64,000 bases of DNA. It comes from Brevibacterium sp. JSBI002. GTDB lineage: Bacteria > Actinomycetota > Actinomycetes > Actinomycetales > Brevibacteriaceae. The stretch covers positions 3,038,001 to 3,102,000 of the forward strand of contig NZ_CP110341.1 in NCBI RefSeq assembly GCF_026013965.1. The letters are read 5' to 3'. A model generated the notes under the pieces. It was not told where the DNA came from and did no database searches. It saw only the letters and a program-made list of their open reading frames with translations. Shown in pieces: positions 48,356-58,215 of the stretch. The number at the start of each line of letters is the position of its first letter. Position 1 is the first letter of the stretch. The position numbers and the translations under genes were made by a program.

Positions 48356-49683
48356 GTGTCGGGAACCCTGCCCCCGCCGGACCCGTCAGCACAGGCTTCA
48401 CTGTCGGCGACGACGCCGAACAGCGCTGCCACGCCGGTCGGCGCGGCCGTTCCCGCACCGGAGATCCACACGGTCCGCAACGCCGATCATGCGGCCCTGG
48501 CCGAACTCCCCTGGCACCTGCCCCTGGCCGAGTGGCCGGAGAAGCTCCTCGGCGGTCTGCCCCGCGGAATCTCCCGCCACGTCGTGCGCTACGTCGAGAT
48601 CGGAGACGAAGTTCTCGCGATCAAGGAGACCGACGACGCGCAGGCCACGCGTGAGTTCGACATCCTCGGTGCGCTCGGCAACCTCGACGTCCCCCTCGTC
48701 GAAGCCCGCGCCGTCGTCGGAGGTCGCAGGACCGGATCGGGCCAGGCACTCAAGGGCGCTCTCATCACCGCCTACCTCGAATTCTCCCTGCCCTACCGTG
48801 CGCTGTTCTCCCGGGACCTGGCCGAGGACACCGGCGGCCGCCTCGTCGACGCTCTGGCCGTGCTGCTCGTCCGCCTCCACCTCGTCGGCTTCTACTGGGG
48901 AGACGTATCCCTGTCGAACACGCTCTTCCGCCGCGATGCCGATGCCTACGCCGCCTACGTCGTCGACGCCGAGACCGGCGAGCTGCACGACCAGCTCTCC
49001 GACGGTCAGCGGAACATGGACCTGCGGATCGCGCGGATGAACATCGCCGGAGACTTCCTCGACCTGCAGGCCGCGGGCCTCGTCGCCCCCGAGACCGATC
49101 CGCTGGCGGCCGGTGAGCGGCTCTGCGAGTCGTACAACGCGCTGTGGGCGGAGCTGACCCGGGTCGAGGAATTCAGTGTCAACGAACGCTGGCGCATCGA
49201 CGAACGCATCCGTCGCCTCAACGACCTGGGCTTCGACCTCGGCGAACTGACCGTGACGACCGATATCGACGGCATCAGCCTCCTCGTGTCCCCGAAGGTC
49301 GTCGAACCCAACCACCACTCACGGCGTCTGCTGCGCCTGACCGGGATCGGCGCGAACGAGAATCAGGCCCGAGCGATGCTCAACGACCTCGATTCGTTCC
49401 GCTCGGCTCCCGAGATCGCCGAATTCGACGAACTCGACGAATCCCAAGCCGCCCGCCGCTGGCTCGACGAAGTGTACAAACCCCTCATCCAGGCGATCCC
49501 GGAGAATCTCACCCGCAAGCTCGAACCCGGGCAGGTCTTCTACGAATTCGCCGAGCACCGCCGCACCATGGCGCGCGCCGCCAGCGCGACATCCCCACGA
49601 TGGAGGCCATCGCCTACTTCATCGTCGACTACCTGGCGAACCTCCCCGACGAGATCCGCTACGTCGACAGCAAGAAATTCTGA
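48356..49683 (+). pseudogene. DUF4032 kinase-like protein, frameshifted near the C-terminus
   Basis: The protein starts 3 bases after the ABC gene. The first ~35 residues are disordered; the domain has RYVEIGDEVLAIKE (beta strands with a Lys) and RLHLVGFYWGDVSLSNTLF followed by AYVVDAETGE, which recalls the catalytic and DFG-like loops of Kdo/WaaP-type kinases. At about 49560-49590 the frame shifts by -1 and the conserved end continues as RDIPTMEAIAYFIVDYL to YVDSKKF, stop 49683. As given, the open frame instead runs to 49756 with unrelated residues. One missing base explains it. Confidence 0.8.
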
Positions 49684-49815
49684 CACCCTGACCTCAGCCG
49701 ATGTTCCACAAGGTGAAACGGGGACGGCGGGGCCGCCTCGGCGGGCATACCTTTGAAGTCCACGGAGCGACACCGGTGTCGCTCCGGAACCGAACCCCGC
49801 CCGGAAGGATTCCCG

Positions 49816-50703
49816 ATGTCGACGAACGAGCCGATGCCCACGAACGAGAACAACCCGTCGATCCCGTCCCTGTTCGACCTCAGCGGGCGCACGGCCGTCG
49901 TCGTCGGGGCCGGCTCCGGACTGGGGCAGGCCAGCGCGATCGGGCTCGCCGATGCGGGGGCGCACGTCGTCGTCGCCGACCTCAACCTCACCGGCGCCGA
50001 GGAGACCGCCGCCCTCATCGCCGCTCGCAGCGGCGGGTCGGCCGCCCACTCATCGGCACAGGGTTCGGCAGCAGACGGATCGGCCGTGTCGGGAACGGAC
50101 GGAACGGCCACGGCCGCTGCCGTCGACATCACGGACACCGCCTCCGTCGATGCCCTCGTGGACGCCTGGGCCGATGCCGAGATCCTCGTCATCACACCGG
50201 GAGCGAACGTACGCAAACGCCTCGTCGACACCACCGATGACGAATTCGATCGGGTCATCGACATCAACCTCAAGGGCACGTACCGGCTGATGCGCGGCTT
50301 CGGCCGTGAGATGGGTGAGCGCGGTCGCGGATCGATCGTCACCTACGCCTCATTCCGGGCTCTGGCCATCGAACCCGGCCAGGGAATCTATGCGGCCGCG
50401 AAAGCCGGTGTCGTACAGCTGACGAAGACGATGGCCAGCGAGCTCGGGGGCAAGGGCGTGCGCGTCAACGCGATCCTGCCCGGCCCCTTCGACACTCCCC
50501 TGACGCAGCAGATCAAGGCCGACGGGAAATGGTGGGATGCGTATGCGGACAAGACCGCTCTGGGCCGCTGGGGTCGCCTGCACGAGATCGCCGGGCCCGT
50601 TCTGTTCCTCGCCTCGGACGCCTCGAGCTATGTCACCGGGCACTCGCAGCTCGTCGACGGAGGCTGGATGGCCCAGGACGGCCGGTTCACCCCCGACGTG
50701 TGA
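49816..50703 (+). CDS. Short-chain dehydrogenase/reductase (SDR)
   Basis: 295 residues from ATG 49816, with GGAAGG 8 bases upstream. Cofactor motif VVGAGSGLGQA (TGxxxGxG-like); catalytic Ser in VTYASFRA and YxxxK in IYAAAKAG. A Ser/Gly/Ala-rich insert (SGGSAAHSSAQGSAADGS, residues about 75-100) interrupts the usual acidic residue region, extra to the family. The substrate is unknown; it reads toward the amino-acid permease, with 169 bases between. Confidence 0.88.
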   Translation: MSTNEPMPTNENNPSIPSLFDLSGRTAVVVGAGSGLGQASAIGLADAGAHVVVADLNLTGAEETAALIAARSGGSAAHSSAQGSAADGSAVSGTDGTATAAAVDITDTASVDALVDAWADAEILVITPGANVRKRLVDTTDDEFDRVIDINLKGTYRLMRGFGREMGERGRGSIVTYASFRALAIEPGQGIYAAAKAGVVQLTKTMASELGGKGVRVNAILPGPFDTPLTQQIKADGKWWDAYADKTALGRWGRLHEIAGPVLFLASDASSYVTGHSQLVDGGWMAQDGRFTPDV

Positions 50704-50843
50704 GCACGGCGGCCTCCGGGCGGCTGGAGCGGCTCGTCATCCCTGACATCGCAGCCGTGGCGGCGGATCTCCGCCGACGCCGTGTGAGATCGGCGACGCT
50801 GCGGGGCGTCATCGCCAGTGATCAAGGGGAGGCCCGGCGAGAC

Positions 50844-50869
50844 AATATTCATGACCATGCAAGAATATT
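50844..50869. promoter_or_regulatory. AATATTC-N12-GAATATT inverted repeat before the permease
   Basis: AATATTC (50844-50850) and GAATATT (50863-50869) are exact inverses, the second ending 3 bases before the ATG. The AT content stands out in this GC-rich DNA. A bound repressor would cover promoter and start; the family of the regulator is unknown. Confidence 0.5.
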
Positions 50870-50872
50870 CAG

Positions 50873-52372
50873 ATGACCGTTTCGCACACTCCGTCCGCTC
50901 CGCCGGCGCACACTCCCACAGGCGTGCTGCGGCAGCTGGGGCGACGCAAGTCGATCAGCGCCATGACCGCCGAGGCCCACACCGATGCGCAGTCCGCGCA
51001 GCAGGGTGGACTGCGGCGGACATTCGGTGTCTTCCAGCTGACGATGATCAGCGTCGGTGCCACCTTGGGCACGGGAATCCTCGTCATCCTCGGCGAGGCG
51101 GTGCCTGTGGCCGGCCCCGCCGTGTGGCTTGCCTTCGTTCTCGCCGGAATCACCGCGCTGCTGTCGGCGGTCAGCTACGCCGAGATGGCCGGAATGGTGC
51201 CGGTGTCCGGGTCGAGCTACTCGTATTCCTACGCCACCCTGGGTGAGGGCGTCGCCTGGGTCTGCGGCTGGTGTCTCGTCCTCGAATACGCGGTCTCGGT
51301 CGCGGCGGTCGCTGTCGGCGCCGCCGACTACGTCAATGAGACCCTGCGCGTCTTCGGTCTCGAGCTGCCCGCGTCGCTGACCACGGGGCCGGGCCTGGCG
51401 GATAATCCGGACGGAATCATCAACGCCTCGGCCCTTGTCGTCGTGGCGTTGGCGACCGTGCTGCTCATGCGCGGGGCTCGTGAATCCGGTGTCGTCAACA
51501 CCATTCTCGTGTTCGTCAAGATCGGCATCCTCGTCTTCTTCGCCGTCGTCGCGTTCACCGCGTTCAAGGCCGGCAATTTCGCGCCGATGCTGCCGATGGG
51601 TGCCGCCGGCGTCACCGCGGCCGCCTCGAGCGTGTTCTTCTCGTATATCGGCTTCGATGCGGCGTCCACGGCCGGTGAGGAAGCGAAGAATCCGCGCCGG
51701 GATCTGCCGCGGGCGATCATCTTCTCGATGCTCATCGTCACCTCGATGTACGTCCTCGTCGCCGTCACGGCGATCGGGGCACGGCAGTGGCAGTGGTTCG
51801 AAGGCGCTCATGCCCCGCTGGTGCAGATCGTCGAGGAGATCACCGGGTCGAATATCGCGGTCCTGCTCTTCGCGGTGGCCGCGGTGCTCGCGATCTTCTC
51901 CGTCGTCATCACCGTGCTCTACGGTCAGTCGCGGATCCTGCTGACGATGGCCAGGGACGGAATGGTGCCGAAGATCTTCGGCCGCGTCTCCCAGCGCACC
52001 GGCACTCCTTTGGTCGGCACTCTCATCGTCGGCGGCCTCGTGGCCATCACCGCCGCGTTCATACCGCTCGGCGAACTCGCCGACGCCACGAGCATCGGCA
52101 CCCTGTTCGCGTTCTGCCTGGTCAACATCGCAGTCATCTACCTGCGGTTCAAACGCCCGGACCTCGAGCGCTCATTCAAGGTTCCGTTCGGGCCGGTCGT
52201 GCCCGCGCTGGGTGCCGTGGCGTGCGCATTCCTCATGGTCAACCTCGGCGGACGGACGTGGATCGTCTTCGGGGCGTGGATGGTCGTCGGCGCCATCGTC
52301 TACTTCACTTACAGCCGCCGCCACTCGACGGTCGGGGCCATGGACGAGGCAACCTACCGCACCTCCCTCTAA
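50873..52372 (+). CDS. APC-family amino-acid permease (cationic amino acid type)
   Basis: 499 residues with about twelve membrane helices; a hydrophilic start (1-50), then TMISVGATLGTGILVILGEA, FFSYIGFDAASTAGEEAKNP and other APC landmarks of the CAT/YfnA subgroup. Probably imports basic or neutral amino acids. It ends right at a palindromic repeat, TAA (52370-52372) being the first bases of that element's flank. Confidence 0.9.
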   Translation: MTVSHTPSAPPAHTPTGVLRQLGRRKSISAMTAEAHTDAQSAQQGGLRRTFGVFQLTMISVGATLGTGILVILGEAVPVAGPAVWLAFVLAGITALLSAVSYAEMAGMVPVSGSSYSYSYATLGEGVAWVCGWCLVLEYAVSVAAVAVGAADYVNETLRVFGLELPASLTTGPGLADNPDGIINASALVVVALATVLLMRGARESGVVNTILVFVKIGILVFFAVVAFTAFKAGNFAPMLPMGAAGVTAAASSVFFSYIGFDAASTAGEEAKNPRRDLPRAIIFSMLIVTSMYVLVAVTAIGARQWQWFEGAHAPLVQIVEEITGSNIAVLLFAVAAVLAIFSVVITVLYGQSRILLTMARDGMVPKIFGRVSQRTGTPLVGTLIVGGLVAITAAFIPLGELADATSIGTLFAFCLVNIAVIYLRFKRPDLERSFKVPFGPVVPALGAVACAFLMVNLGGRTWIVFGAWMVVGAIVYFTYSRRHSTVGAMDEATYRTSL

Positions 52373-52434
52373 TTACTACCTGACGGCGGCCCAGCAACCT
52401 GGCGCGAGGTTGCTGGGCCGCCGTCAGGTAGTAA
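52373..52434. repeat. Palindromic repeat family A, copy 4
   Basis: 62-bp palindrome centred at 52403/52404, one broken pair near the centre (52401/52406). It fills the space between the convergent permease and rlmB genes, so it can act as a bidirectional terminator. Confidence 0.95.
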
Positions 52435-52440
52435 GAGGGG

Positions 52441-53379
52441 TCAGGGGCGGCGGGCTCTTGCCACCTCGTAGAGGGTCACGGCCGCGGCGATGCCGGCGTT
52501 GAGCGATTCGGTGGTCGCGGCGATCGGGATCGACACGATCTGATCGCACTTCTCCGCGATGAGCCGTGAGAGCCCCTTGCCTTCGGAGCCGACGACGATG
52601 CACAGCGGGTCGCGGGTGAAGGTCAATTCGGGCAGCTCGACGTCGCCGTCCATGTCGAGGCCGACGACGAAGACGTTCTGCTTCTTCAGCTCGTCGATCG
52701 CCCTGGCCAGGTTGACCACCTGTGCCACGCGGATGCGCGATGCGGCACCGGCCGAGGTCTTCCACGCGGCGGCAGTCATCGAGGCGGCGCGACGTTCGGG
52801 GATGATCACACCGTGGCCGCCGAAGGCCGCCGTCGACCGGACGATGGCACCGAGGTTGCGCGGATCCGTGATCCCGTCGAGGGCCACGAGCAGCGGCGTC
52901 TCCGCACGTTCGGCCGCGAACTCGAGCAGATCGGAGGGGTCGGCGTAGTCGTAGGGCGGGACCTGCAGGGCGATGCCCTGGTGGATCGCGTCATCGGTGA
53001 GCCGGTCGAGGTCGGGCTTGCTCGCCTCGAGCATCGAGATGCCGCGCTGAGTCGCCAGAGTGATGGATTCGCGGACCCGATCGTCGGAGTCGATGCGTCC
53101 GGAGACGTACATCGCGGTGGCGGGAACGCCCTCCCGCAGAGCCTCGAGGACCGAATTGCGCCCGGCGACCATATTCGGGCCGAGCTCCTTCTTCTTCCGC
53201 TTCGCCTGCGCCGAGGCGTTCGAGCTCTTGCGCTGCTGTGCGGCCTTGTGCGCCTTGTGGTAGACGCGGTCCTCGGCCTTCGGCGTCGGCCCCTTACCGC
53301 GCAGGCCGCGCTTGTTCTTACCGCCCGACCCCTTGGTCGGGCCCTTCTTCGAACCGCCGGAGCGGGGATTGGAAGCCAT
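52441..53379 (-). CDS. rlmB: 23S rRNA 2'-O-methyltransferase RlmB
   Basis: 312 residues, SpoU-type knot enzyme. The basic N-terminal ~75 residues (GGKNKRGLRGKG) are followed by NMVAGRNSVLEALREG, LDGITDPRNLGAIVRSTAAFG, VVGSEGKGLSRL and AATTESLNAGIAAAVTLYE. It methylates G2251 in the ribosome's peptidyl-transferase region. AAGGA lies 6 bases before the ATG. It follows cysS with 60 bases between, in one operon. Confidence 0.94.
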   Translation of the reverse strand: MASNPRSGGSKKGPTKGSGGKNKRGLRGKGPTPKAEDRVYHKAHKAAQQRKSSNASAQAKRKKKELGPNMVAGRNSVLEALREGVPATAMYVSGRIDSDDRVRESITLATQRGISMLEASKPDLDRLTDDAIHQGIALQVPPYDYADPSDLLEFAAERAETPLLVALDGITDPRNLGAIVRSTAAFGGHGVIIPERRAASMTAAAWKTSAGAASRIRVAQVVNLARAIDELKKQNVFVVGLDMDGDVELPELTFTRDPLCIVVGSEGKGLSRLIAEKCDQIVSIPIAATTESLNAGIAAAVTLYEVARARRP

Positions 53380-53439
53380 CTGATTCCTTCAAATACGTTG
53401 GGGCCGCGAGCTCGTGCCCGTGGCCGAAATTCGTCGCCC

Positions 53440-54891
53440 TCAGCTCTCGCCGAGGTGGTAGCGGTATCCGTCGGCCGTGTCCTCGATGACGACGCCGGCC
53501 GCAGCCAGTTCGTCCCGTAGAGCATCCGCGGTGGCGAAGTCCTTCTCCGCCTTCGCCTCGGCCCGTCGCTTGGCCATGGCGGCCACGAGGGAGTCGAGCG
53601 CCGACTCCGCCTTGGCATCGGCGGCCGAACCGGCCCAGACCGCAGCGCTGGGATTGACACCGAGGATGTCGAGCATGAGCTCCACCTCGGCGACGATCCG
53701 CGCCAGGCTCTCCCGATCGCTGCCGGAATCGAGGAGCTTCGCACCCTCGCTCACCGAGGCGAAGACCACGGACAGGGCACGAGGCACACCGAGGTCGTCG
53801 TCGAGAGCGGCGGCGAATTCGGCGGGCACGTCGACGCCGCGTGAAGCGTAGGAATCGCTGACGTCCGGCAGCGCCGGCGCGTCCGCGCCGAGTGCCTGGC
53901 GGGCTCGCTGGAGGAAGTTCTTCAGCCGCTCGAGCGAGGCCGCGGAGCGTTCCATCGCCTCGTTCGAGAAGTCGAGGATCGACCGATAGCTGGCACCGGT
54001 GAGGAAGTAGCGCACGGCCAGCGGGCTGAACGTGGCGAACAGGTCGGAGGCGAAGACCGAGTTGCCCAGAGACTTCGACATCTTGTCCCCGCCCACATTG
54101 AGCAGACCGGAATGCATCCAGATGTTCGCGAACTGATCCCCTGCGGCACGGGACTGCGCCAGCTCGTTCTCATGGTGCGGGAAGCGCAGGTCGAGTCCGC
54201 CGCCGTGGATGTCGAAGTTCGACCCCAGGTACTTCGTCGACATGGCCGAGCACTCGATGTGCCAGCCCGGTCGGCCCCGCCCCCAGGGCGAAGGCCACGA
54301 GGCGGTGATCGGCTCGGCGTCCTTGTGCGCCTTCCACAGCGCGAAGTCCCGGGCGTCCTTCTTTCCGCGCAGCTCGGCGCCCTCGGAGAGCTCCATGTCA
54401 TCGAGCTTCTGGTTCGTCAGTGCCCCGTAGTCGCTCCACGAGGCGGCGTCGAAGTAGACATCGGCGCTGCCGTCGAGCGCGGGGTAGGCATGTCCGGCTT
54501 CGATGAGGCGGGAGATGAGTTCGATCATCTCCGTGATGTGCCCGGTCGCGCGAGGTTCACTGCTCGGCGGCAGAACGTCGAGCGCGTCGTAGGCGGCGGT
54601 GAAGGCGCGTTCGTACTTATACGCGTGAGCGAACCACTCCCGTCCTTCTTCGACGGACTTCGACAGGATCTTGTCGTCGATGTCAGTGACGTTGCGGACC
54701 ATGGTCACCCGGTAGCCGGTGTAGAGCAGCCAGCGGCGAAGGGTATCGAACACCGAAGCTGACCGCAGGTGGCCGATATGCGGTTCGCCCTGCACCGTGG
54801 CGCCACAGACGTAGATACCGACCTGACCGTCATTGACGGGGCGCAGTTCTTCGGTCGTGCGGCTGGCGGTGTTATAGAGCGAGATAGTCAC
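53440..54891 (-). CDS. cysS: Cysteinyl-tRNA synthetase
   Basis: 483 residues from GTG 54891, with TAGACT (54899-54904) 7 bases upstream, so leaderless. HIGH motif is GEPHIGHLRSASVFD; KMSKS is GDKMSKSLGN; zinc ligands are in CGATVQGEPHIG, IECSAMS and HHENELAQS. It charges tRNA-Cys. The gene order with rlmB is conserved; in mycobacteria carD-ispD-ispF is directly upstream, but here eight genes intervene. Confidence 0.96.
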   Translation of the reverse strand: MTISLYNTASRTTEELRPVNDGQVGIYVCGATVQGEPHIGHLRSASVFDTLRRWLLYTGYRVTMVRNVTDIDDKILSKSVEEGREWFAHAYKYERAFTAAYDALDVLPPSSEPRATGHITEMIELISRLIEAGHAYPALDGSADVYFDAASWSDYGALTNQKLDDMELSEGAELRGKKDARDFALWKAHKDAEPITASWPSPWGRGRPGWHIECSAMSTKYLGSNFDIHGGGLDLRFPHHENELAQSRAAGDQFANIWMHSGLLNVGGDKMSKSLGNSVFASDLFATFSPLAVRYFLTGASYRSILDFSNEAMERSAASLERLKNFLQRARQALGADAPALPDVSDSYASRGVDVPAEFAAALDDDLGVPRALSVVFASVSEGAKLLDSGSDRESLARIVAEVELMLDILGVNPSAAVWAGSAADAKAESALDSLVAAMAKRRAEAKAEKDFATADALRDELAAAGVVIEDTADGYRYHLGES

Positions 54892-55061
54892 GCCCTCAAG
54901 TCTACCGGGCCTGGGGCTTTTCGCGGTTTCCGCGAATTCGATACTAGACTGTTATGCGGCTCACGTGATGCGCGGCACATCGCACAGTGAATTCCCAGTA
55001 AAATGGGATCAAGCAACGAAGCTCGACTCGAGAGTCATTCTCGCTATTCGGACTTCACTCC

Positions 55062-55123
55062 GGGCCACCGGTCTCACAGACGAAACTCCGGTGGCCCCGT
55101 TCGGTCGCGACGATCCGCGACCG
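55062..55123 (+). promoter_or_regulatory. Two hairpins in the metP leader
   Basis: GGGCCACCGG / CCGGTGGCCC (55062-55071 with 55088-55097) and, five bases on, CGGTCGCG / CGCGACCG (55102-55109 with 55116-55123), ending shortly before AAAGGA and the ATG at 55140. The ~200-base leader could contain a regulatory RNA or attenuator. I could not match it to a known riboswitch. Confidence 0.45.
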
Positions 55124-55139
55124 GTCAAGAAAGGACATC

Positions 55140-56699
55140 ATGTCACCCAAGTCATCACCCCAGAGGGAGGTCTTCGTCTCCCGCGGCGCGTTCATCTTCG
55201 CGGCCATCGGGTCGGCGGTCGGCCTCGGCAACATCTGGCGCTTCCCCTATGTCACGTATGACAACGGCGGCGGCGCGTTCATCATCCCCTACCTCGTCGC
55301 GCTGCTGACGGCAGGCATTCCGCTGCTGTTCTTCTACTACGCGATGGGGCACCGTTCGCGCGGATCGGCACCGCTGGCCCACAGAATGGCTCATAAGGGC
55401 GCCGAGCCCATCGGCTGGTTCGCCACCGGTGTCGCGATCATCATCGGCATCTACTACGCCGCGATCATCGCCTGGGCCGGCTCCTATATGTTCTTCTCGC
55501 TGACCGAGGCCTGGGGGGACGATTCGGAGGGCTTCTTCTTCGGCGAATACCTCAAGATGGGCGACCCGGGAATCTCGCTCGATTTCGTACCCGGCGTGCT
55601 CATCCCGATCATCATCGTCTGGGTCGTCGTCCTCGCCATTCTGCTCCTCGGTGTGCAGAACGGCATCGCGAACTTCTCGAAGATCTTCATTCCGCTGCTC
55701 ATCATCCTCTTCCTCGCTCTCGTCGTCCGGTCGCTGTTCCTGCCCGGCGCCGCCGAGGGACTCAATGCGCTGTTCACTCCGGACTTCAAGGCGCTGACGG
55801 ATCCGAGCGTGTGGATCGCGGCCTATGGGCAGATCTTCTTCTCGCTGTCGATCGCATTCGGCATCATGATCACCTACGCCTCGTACTTGAAGAAGAAGAC
55901 GAACCTCACCGGTTCGGGTCTCGTCGTCGGCTTCTCGAACTCCGCGTTCGAGATCCTCGCCGGCATCGGCATCTTCGCCGCACTCGGCTTCATGGCCACC
56001 GCGCAGGGCGTCGAGGTCGCCGATGTGGCCTCCTCGGGCATCGGTCTGGCCTTCGTCGGCTTCCCGACCCTGATCTCGGAGATGCCGGGAGGAGCGATCT
56101 TCGGATTCGTCTTCTTCCTCTGCCTCGTCTTCGCCGGAATCACCTCGCTGATCTCGATCATCCAGGTGCCGATCCAGGCGCTGCGCGACAAGTTCCGCGT
56201 CGGCAACAAAGCCTCGACCGCGTGGATCGTCGGCAGCATGGCTGTCGTCTCCATCCTGCTCATGCCCACCATCACCGGTCTGTACGCACTGGACACGATG
56301 GATGCCTTCGCGAACAACATCGGCATCGTCGGTTCGGCCATCATGTCGATCGTGGTCGTCGGCTGGGCCATGCGGAAGCTGCCGGTCTTCAGTCGTCACC
56401 TCAACGCGGTCTCGAGCTTCAAGCTCGGACCGATCTGGATGACGCTCATCTCGATCACCGGCGTCGTGCTCGTGTACATGCTCATCACCCAGATCCTCAC
56501 CTATATCAACGACGGCTACGAGGGCTACCCGCCGCTCATCCTCGGAGTCTACGGCTGGGGCATGATCGGACTCCTCATCATCGGATCCATCATCCTCACC
56601 CTGGTCCGCTGGCCGAAGGCGACGATCGATGAGATGAACGCGGCCGTCGCCGATTCCGTCGCAGAAGAGAACCTCCGCACCGAGAACAAGGGAGTCTGA
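55140..56699 (+). CDS. metP: Sodium-dependent NSS transporter (MetP-like)
   Basis: 519 residues, about 11-12 helices. Sodium-site signature is FIFAAIGSAVGLGNIWRFPY; also FFSLSIAFGIMITYASYL. Like MetP of Corynebacterium glutamicum, which imports methionine and alanine, it is followed directly by a tiny MetS-type subunit, supporting this substrate. The long structured leader suggests regulation of translation or transcription. Confidence 0.88.
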   Translation: MSPKSSPQREVFVSRGAFIFAAIGSAVGLGNIWRFPYVTYDNGGGAFIIPYLVALLTAGIPLLFFYYAMGHRSRGSAPLAHRMAHKGAEPIGWFATGVAIIIGIYYAAIIAWAGSYMFFSLTEAWGDDSEGFFFGEYLKMGDPGISLDFVPGVLIPIIIVWVVVLAILLLGVQNGIANFSKIFIPLLIILFLALVVRSLFLPGAAEGLNALFTPDFKALTDPSVWIAAYGQIFFSLSIAFGIMITYASYLKKKTNLTGSGLVVGFSNSAFEILAGIGIFAALGFMATAQGVEVADVASSGIGLAFVGFPTLISEMPGGAIFGFVFFLCLVFAGITSLISIIQVPIQALRDKFRVGNKASTAWIVGSMAVVSILLMPTITGLYALDTMDAFANNIGIVGSAIMSIVVVGWAMRKLPVFSRHLNAVSSFKLGPIWMTLISITGVVLVYMLITQILTYINDGYEGYPPLILGVYGWGMIGLLIIGSIILTLVRWPKATIDEMNAAVADSVAEENLRTENKGV

Positions 56700-56700
56700 C

Positions 56701-56814
56701 ATGGGCACATCAGCAATCGTCATGATGGTCATCGCAATGGTCACCGTCTGGGGCGGCCTCATCGCGGCGCTTCTGCACCTGCGCAAGCACCCCGACGAAG
56801 ACGTCGCCGACTGA
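56701..56814 (+). CDS. metS: MetS-type small subunit of the NSS transporter
   Basis: 37-residue protein one base after the metP stop. A single hydrophobic helix (AIVMMVIAMVTVWGGLIAAL) followed by HLRKHPDEDVAD matches the MetS family, required for MetP activity in corynebacteria. Easily missed because of its length. Confidence 0.87.
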   Translation: MGTSAIVMMVIAMVTVWGGLIAALLHLRKHPDEDVAD

Positions 56815-56906
56815 TCGCTGCGAGGTGAACCCCACCCCGTGATCACGTCCGGCTGAGTCGGATCCGCAGCGCCGCCTCGGCGACGTGGATCGTTTCTCCC
56901 TCACCG

Positions 56907-56941
56907 AGGCGGCCCGATGCAACTCAAGCATCGGGCCGCCT
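56907..56941 (+). terminator. metPS terminator
   Basis: Perfect 14-bp stem AGGCGGCCCGATGC with a seven-base loop. It lies between metS and the mycothiol dehydrogenase gene. The rest of 56815-57123 holds two iterated CGCCGAGGCGG-type motifs, and no gene. Confidence 0.8.
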
Positions 56942-57123
56942 TCGTCGTTCCACCCTCACCCCACCCAGGTCGAACGCATCGTCTCACTCCTGAATCACCC
57001 ACTGGTCGCGGACGTCCGGCCTGGTTAGGGTGGGGGGTGCGAGCACCCCTGCCGAGGTGCATCAGGTCCACTTCGGGTTCCGTATCCGCGGACACCCGCC
57101 ACCGAAGACATTTAGGAGACGCA

Positions 57124-58215
57124 ATGCCACAGACCGTCAAGGGCGTCATCTCCCGCAGCAAGGGAGCCCCCGTCGAACTCACCGACATCGTCATTCCGGA
57201 TCCGGGCCCGGGCGAGGTCGTCGTCGATGTGAAGTCGTGCGGCGTCTGCCACACGGACTTCCACTACCGCGAAGGCGGAATCAGCGACGACTACCCATTC
57301 CTGCTCGGCCACGAGTCCGCCGGAGTCGTCTCCGAGGTCGGCGACGGGGTCACCGAGGTCGCGGTCGGGGATTTCGTCATCCTCAATTGGCGCGCCATCT
57401 GCGGCGACTGCCGTGCCTGCAAGCGCGGCGAGCCCTGGTACTGCTTCGACACCCACAACGCTTCGCAGAAGATGACCCTGCCCGACGGCACCGAGCTCGA
57501 AGCCGCTCTGGGCATCGGTTCGTTCGCCGAGAAGACGCTCGTCGCCGCCGGCCAGTGCACCAAGGTCCCCGAGTCGGACCCGGCGGTCGTGGGTCTGCTC
57601 GGCTGCGGAATGATGGCTGGGATCGGCGCCGCCATCAACACCGGTGAGGTCACCCGCGGCAAGTCCGTGGCCGTGATCGGTGCCGGCGGTGTCGGCTGCG
57701 CGGCGATCGCCGGTTCGGCTCTGGCCGGAGCGAACACGATCATCGCTCTCGACATCGATGAGAAGAAGCTGTCCTGGGCCACCGACTTCGGTGCCACGCA
57801 CACCGTGTCGACGAAGGGCATGAACGAGGACGAGGTCGTCGCCGCGATCCAGGAGCGCACCGGAGGCTTCGGCGCCGATGTCGTCATCGACGCCGTCGGA
57901 CTCCCCGCCACGTGGCGGCAGGCCTTCTACGGCCGTGACCTCGCCGGCACCGTCGTCCTCGTCGGTGTGCCGACCCCGGAGATGGAGCTCACGGTTCCGC
58001 TGCTCGACGTGTTCGGCCGCGGCGGCAAGCTCAAGTCCTCGTGGTACGGCGACTGCCTGCCCGACCGCGACTTCCCGATGCTCGTCGACCTCTACCAGCA
58101 GGGACGTTTCCCGCTCGAAAAGTTCGTGTCCGAACGCATCGGCATCGGCGATGTCGAATCCGCATTCGAGAAGATGGCCAAGGGCGAAGTCCTGCGATCG
58201 GTGGTGGAACTGTAA
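57124..58215 (+). CDS. mscR: S-(hydroxymethyl)mycothiol dehydrogenase
   Basis: 363 residues from ATG 57124, AGGAG 8 bases upstream; the frame is open far upstream but that part is noncoding. Zinc-binding medium-chain dehydrogenase: catalytic [14 protein letters not shown] and structural zinc [15 protein letters not shown]; cofactor [12 protein letters not shown]. It closely fits MscR/AdhE2, which oxidises the formaldehyde-mycothiol adduct and nitrosomycothiol. The MBL gene overlaps its stop (TAATG). Confidence 0.92.
   Translation: MPQTVKGVISRSKGAPVELTDIVIPDPGPGEVVVDVKSCGVCHTDFHYREGGISDDYPFLLGHESAGVVSEVGDGVTEVAVGDFVILNWRAICGDCRACKRGEPWYCFDTHNASQKMTLPDGTELEAALGIGSFAEKTLVAAGQCTKVPESDPAVVGLLGCGMMAGIGAAINTGEVTRGKSVAVIGAGGVGCAAIAGSALAGANTIIALDIDEKKLSWATDFGATHTVSTKGMNEDEVVAAIQERTGGFGADVVIDAVGLPATWRQAFYGRDLAGTVVLVGVPTPEMELTVPLLDVFGRGGKLKSSWYGDCLPDRDFPMLVDLYQQGRFPLEKFVSERIGIGDVESAFEKMAKGEVLRSVVEL

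Noticed and set aside
54892..55061. A known riboswitch (SAM or glycine) before metP
   Set aside because: I could not match the conserved cores of these classes; only two hairpins are supported.
55155..56846. 563-codon minus-strand frame opposite metP
   Set aside because: It is very acidic, His/Asp-rich antisense of membrane-helix codons, a known artefact.
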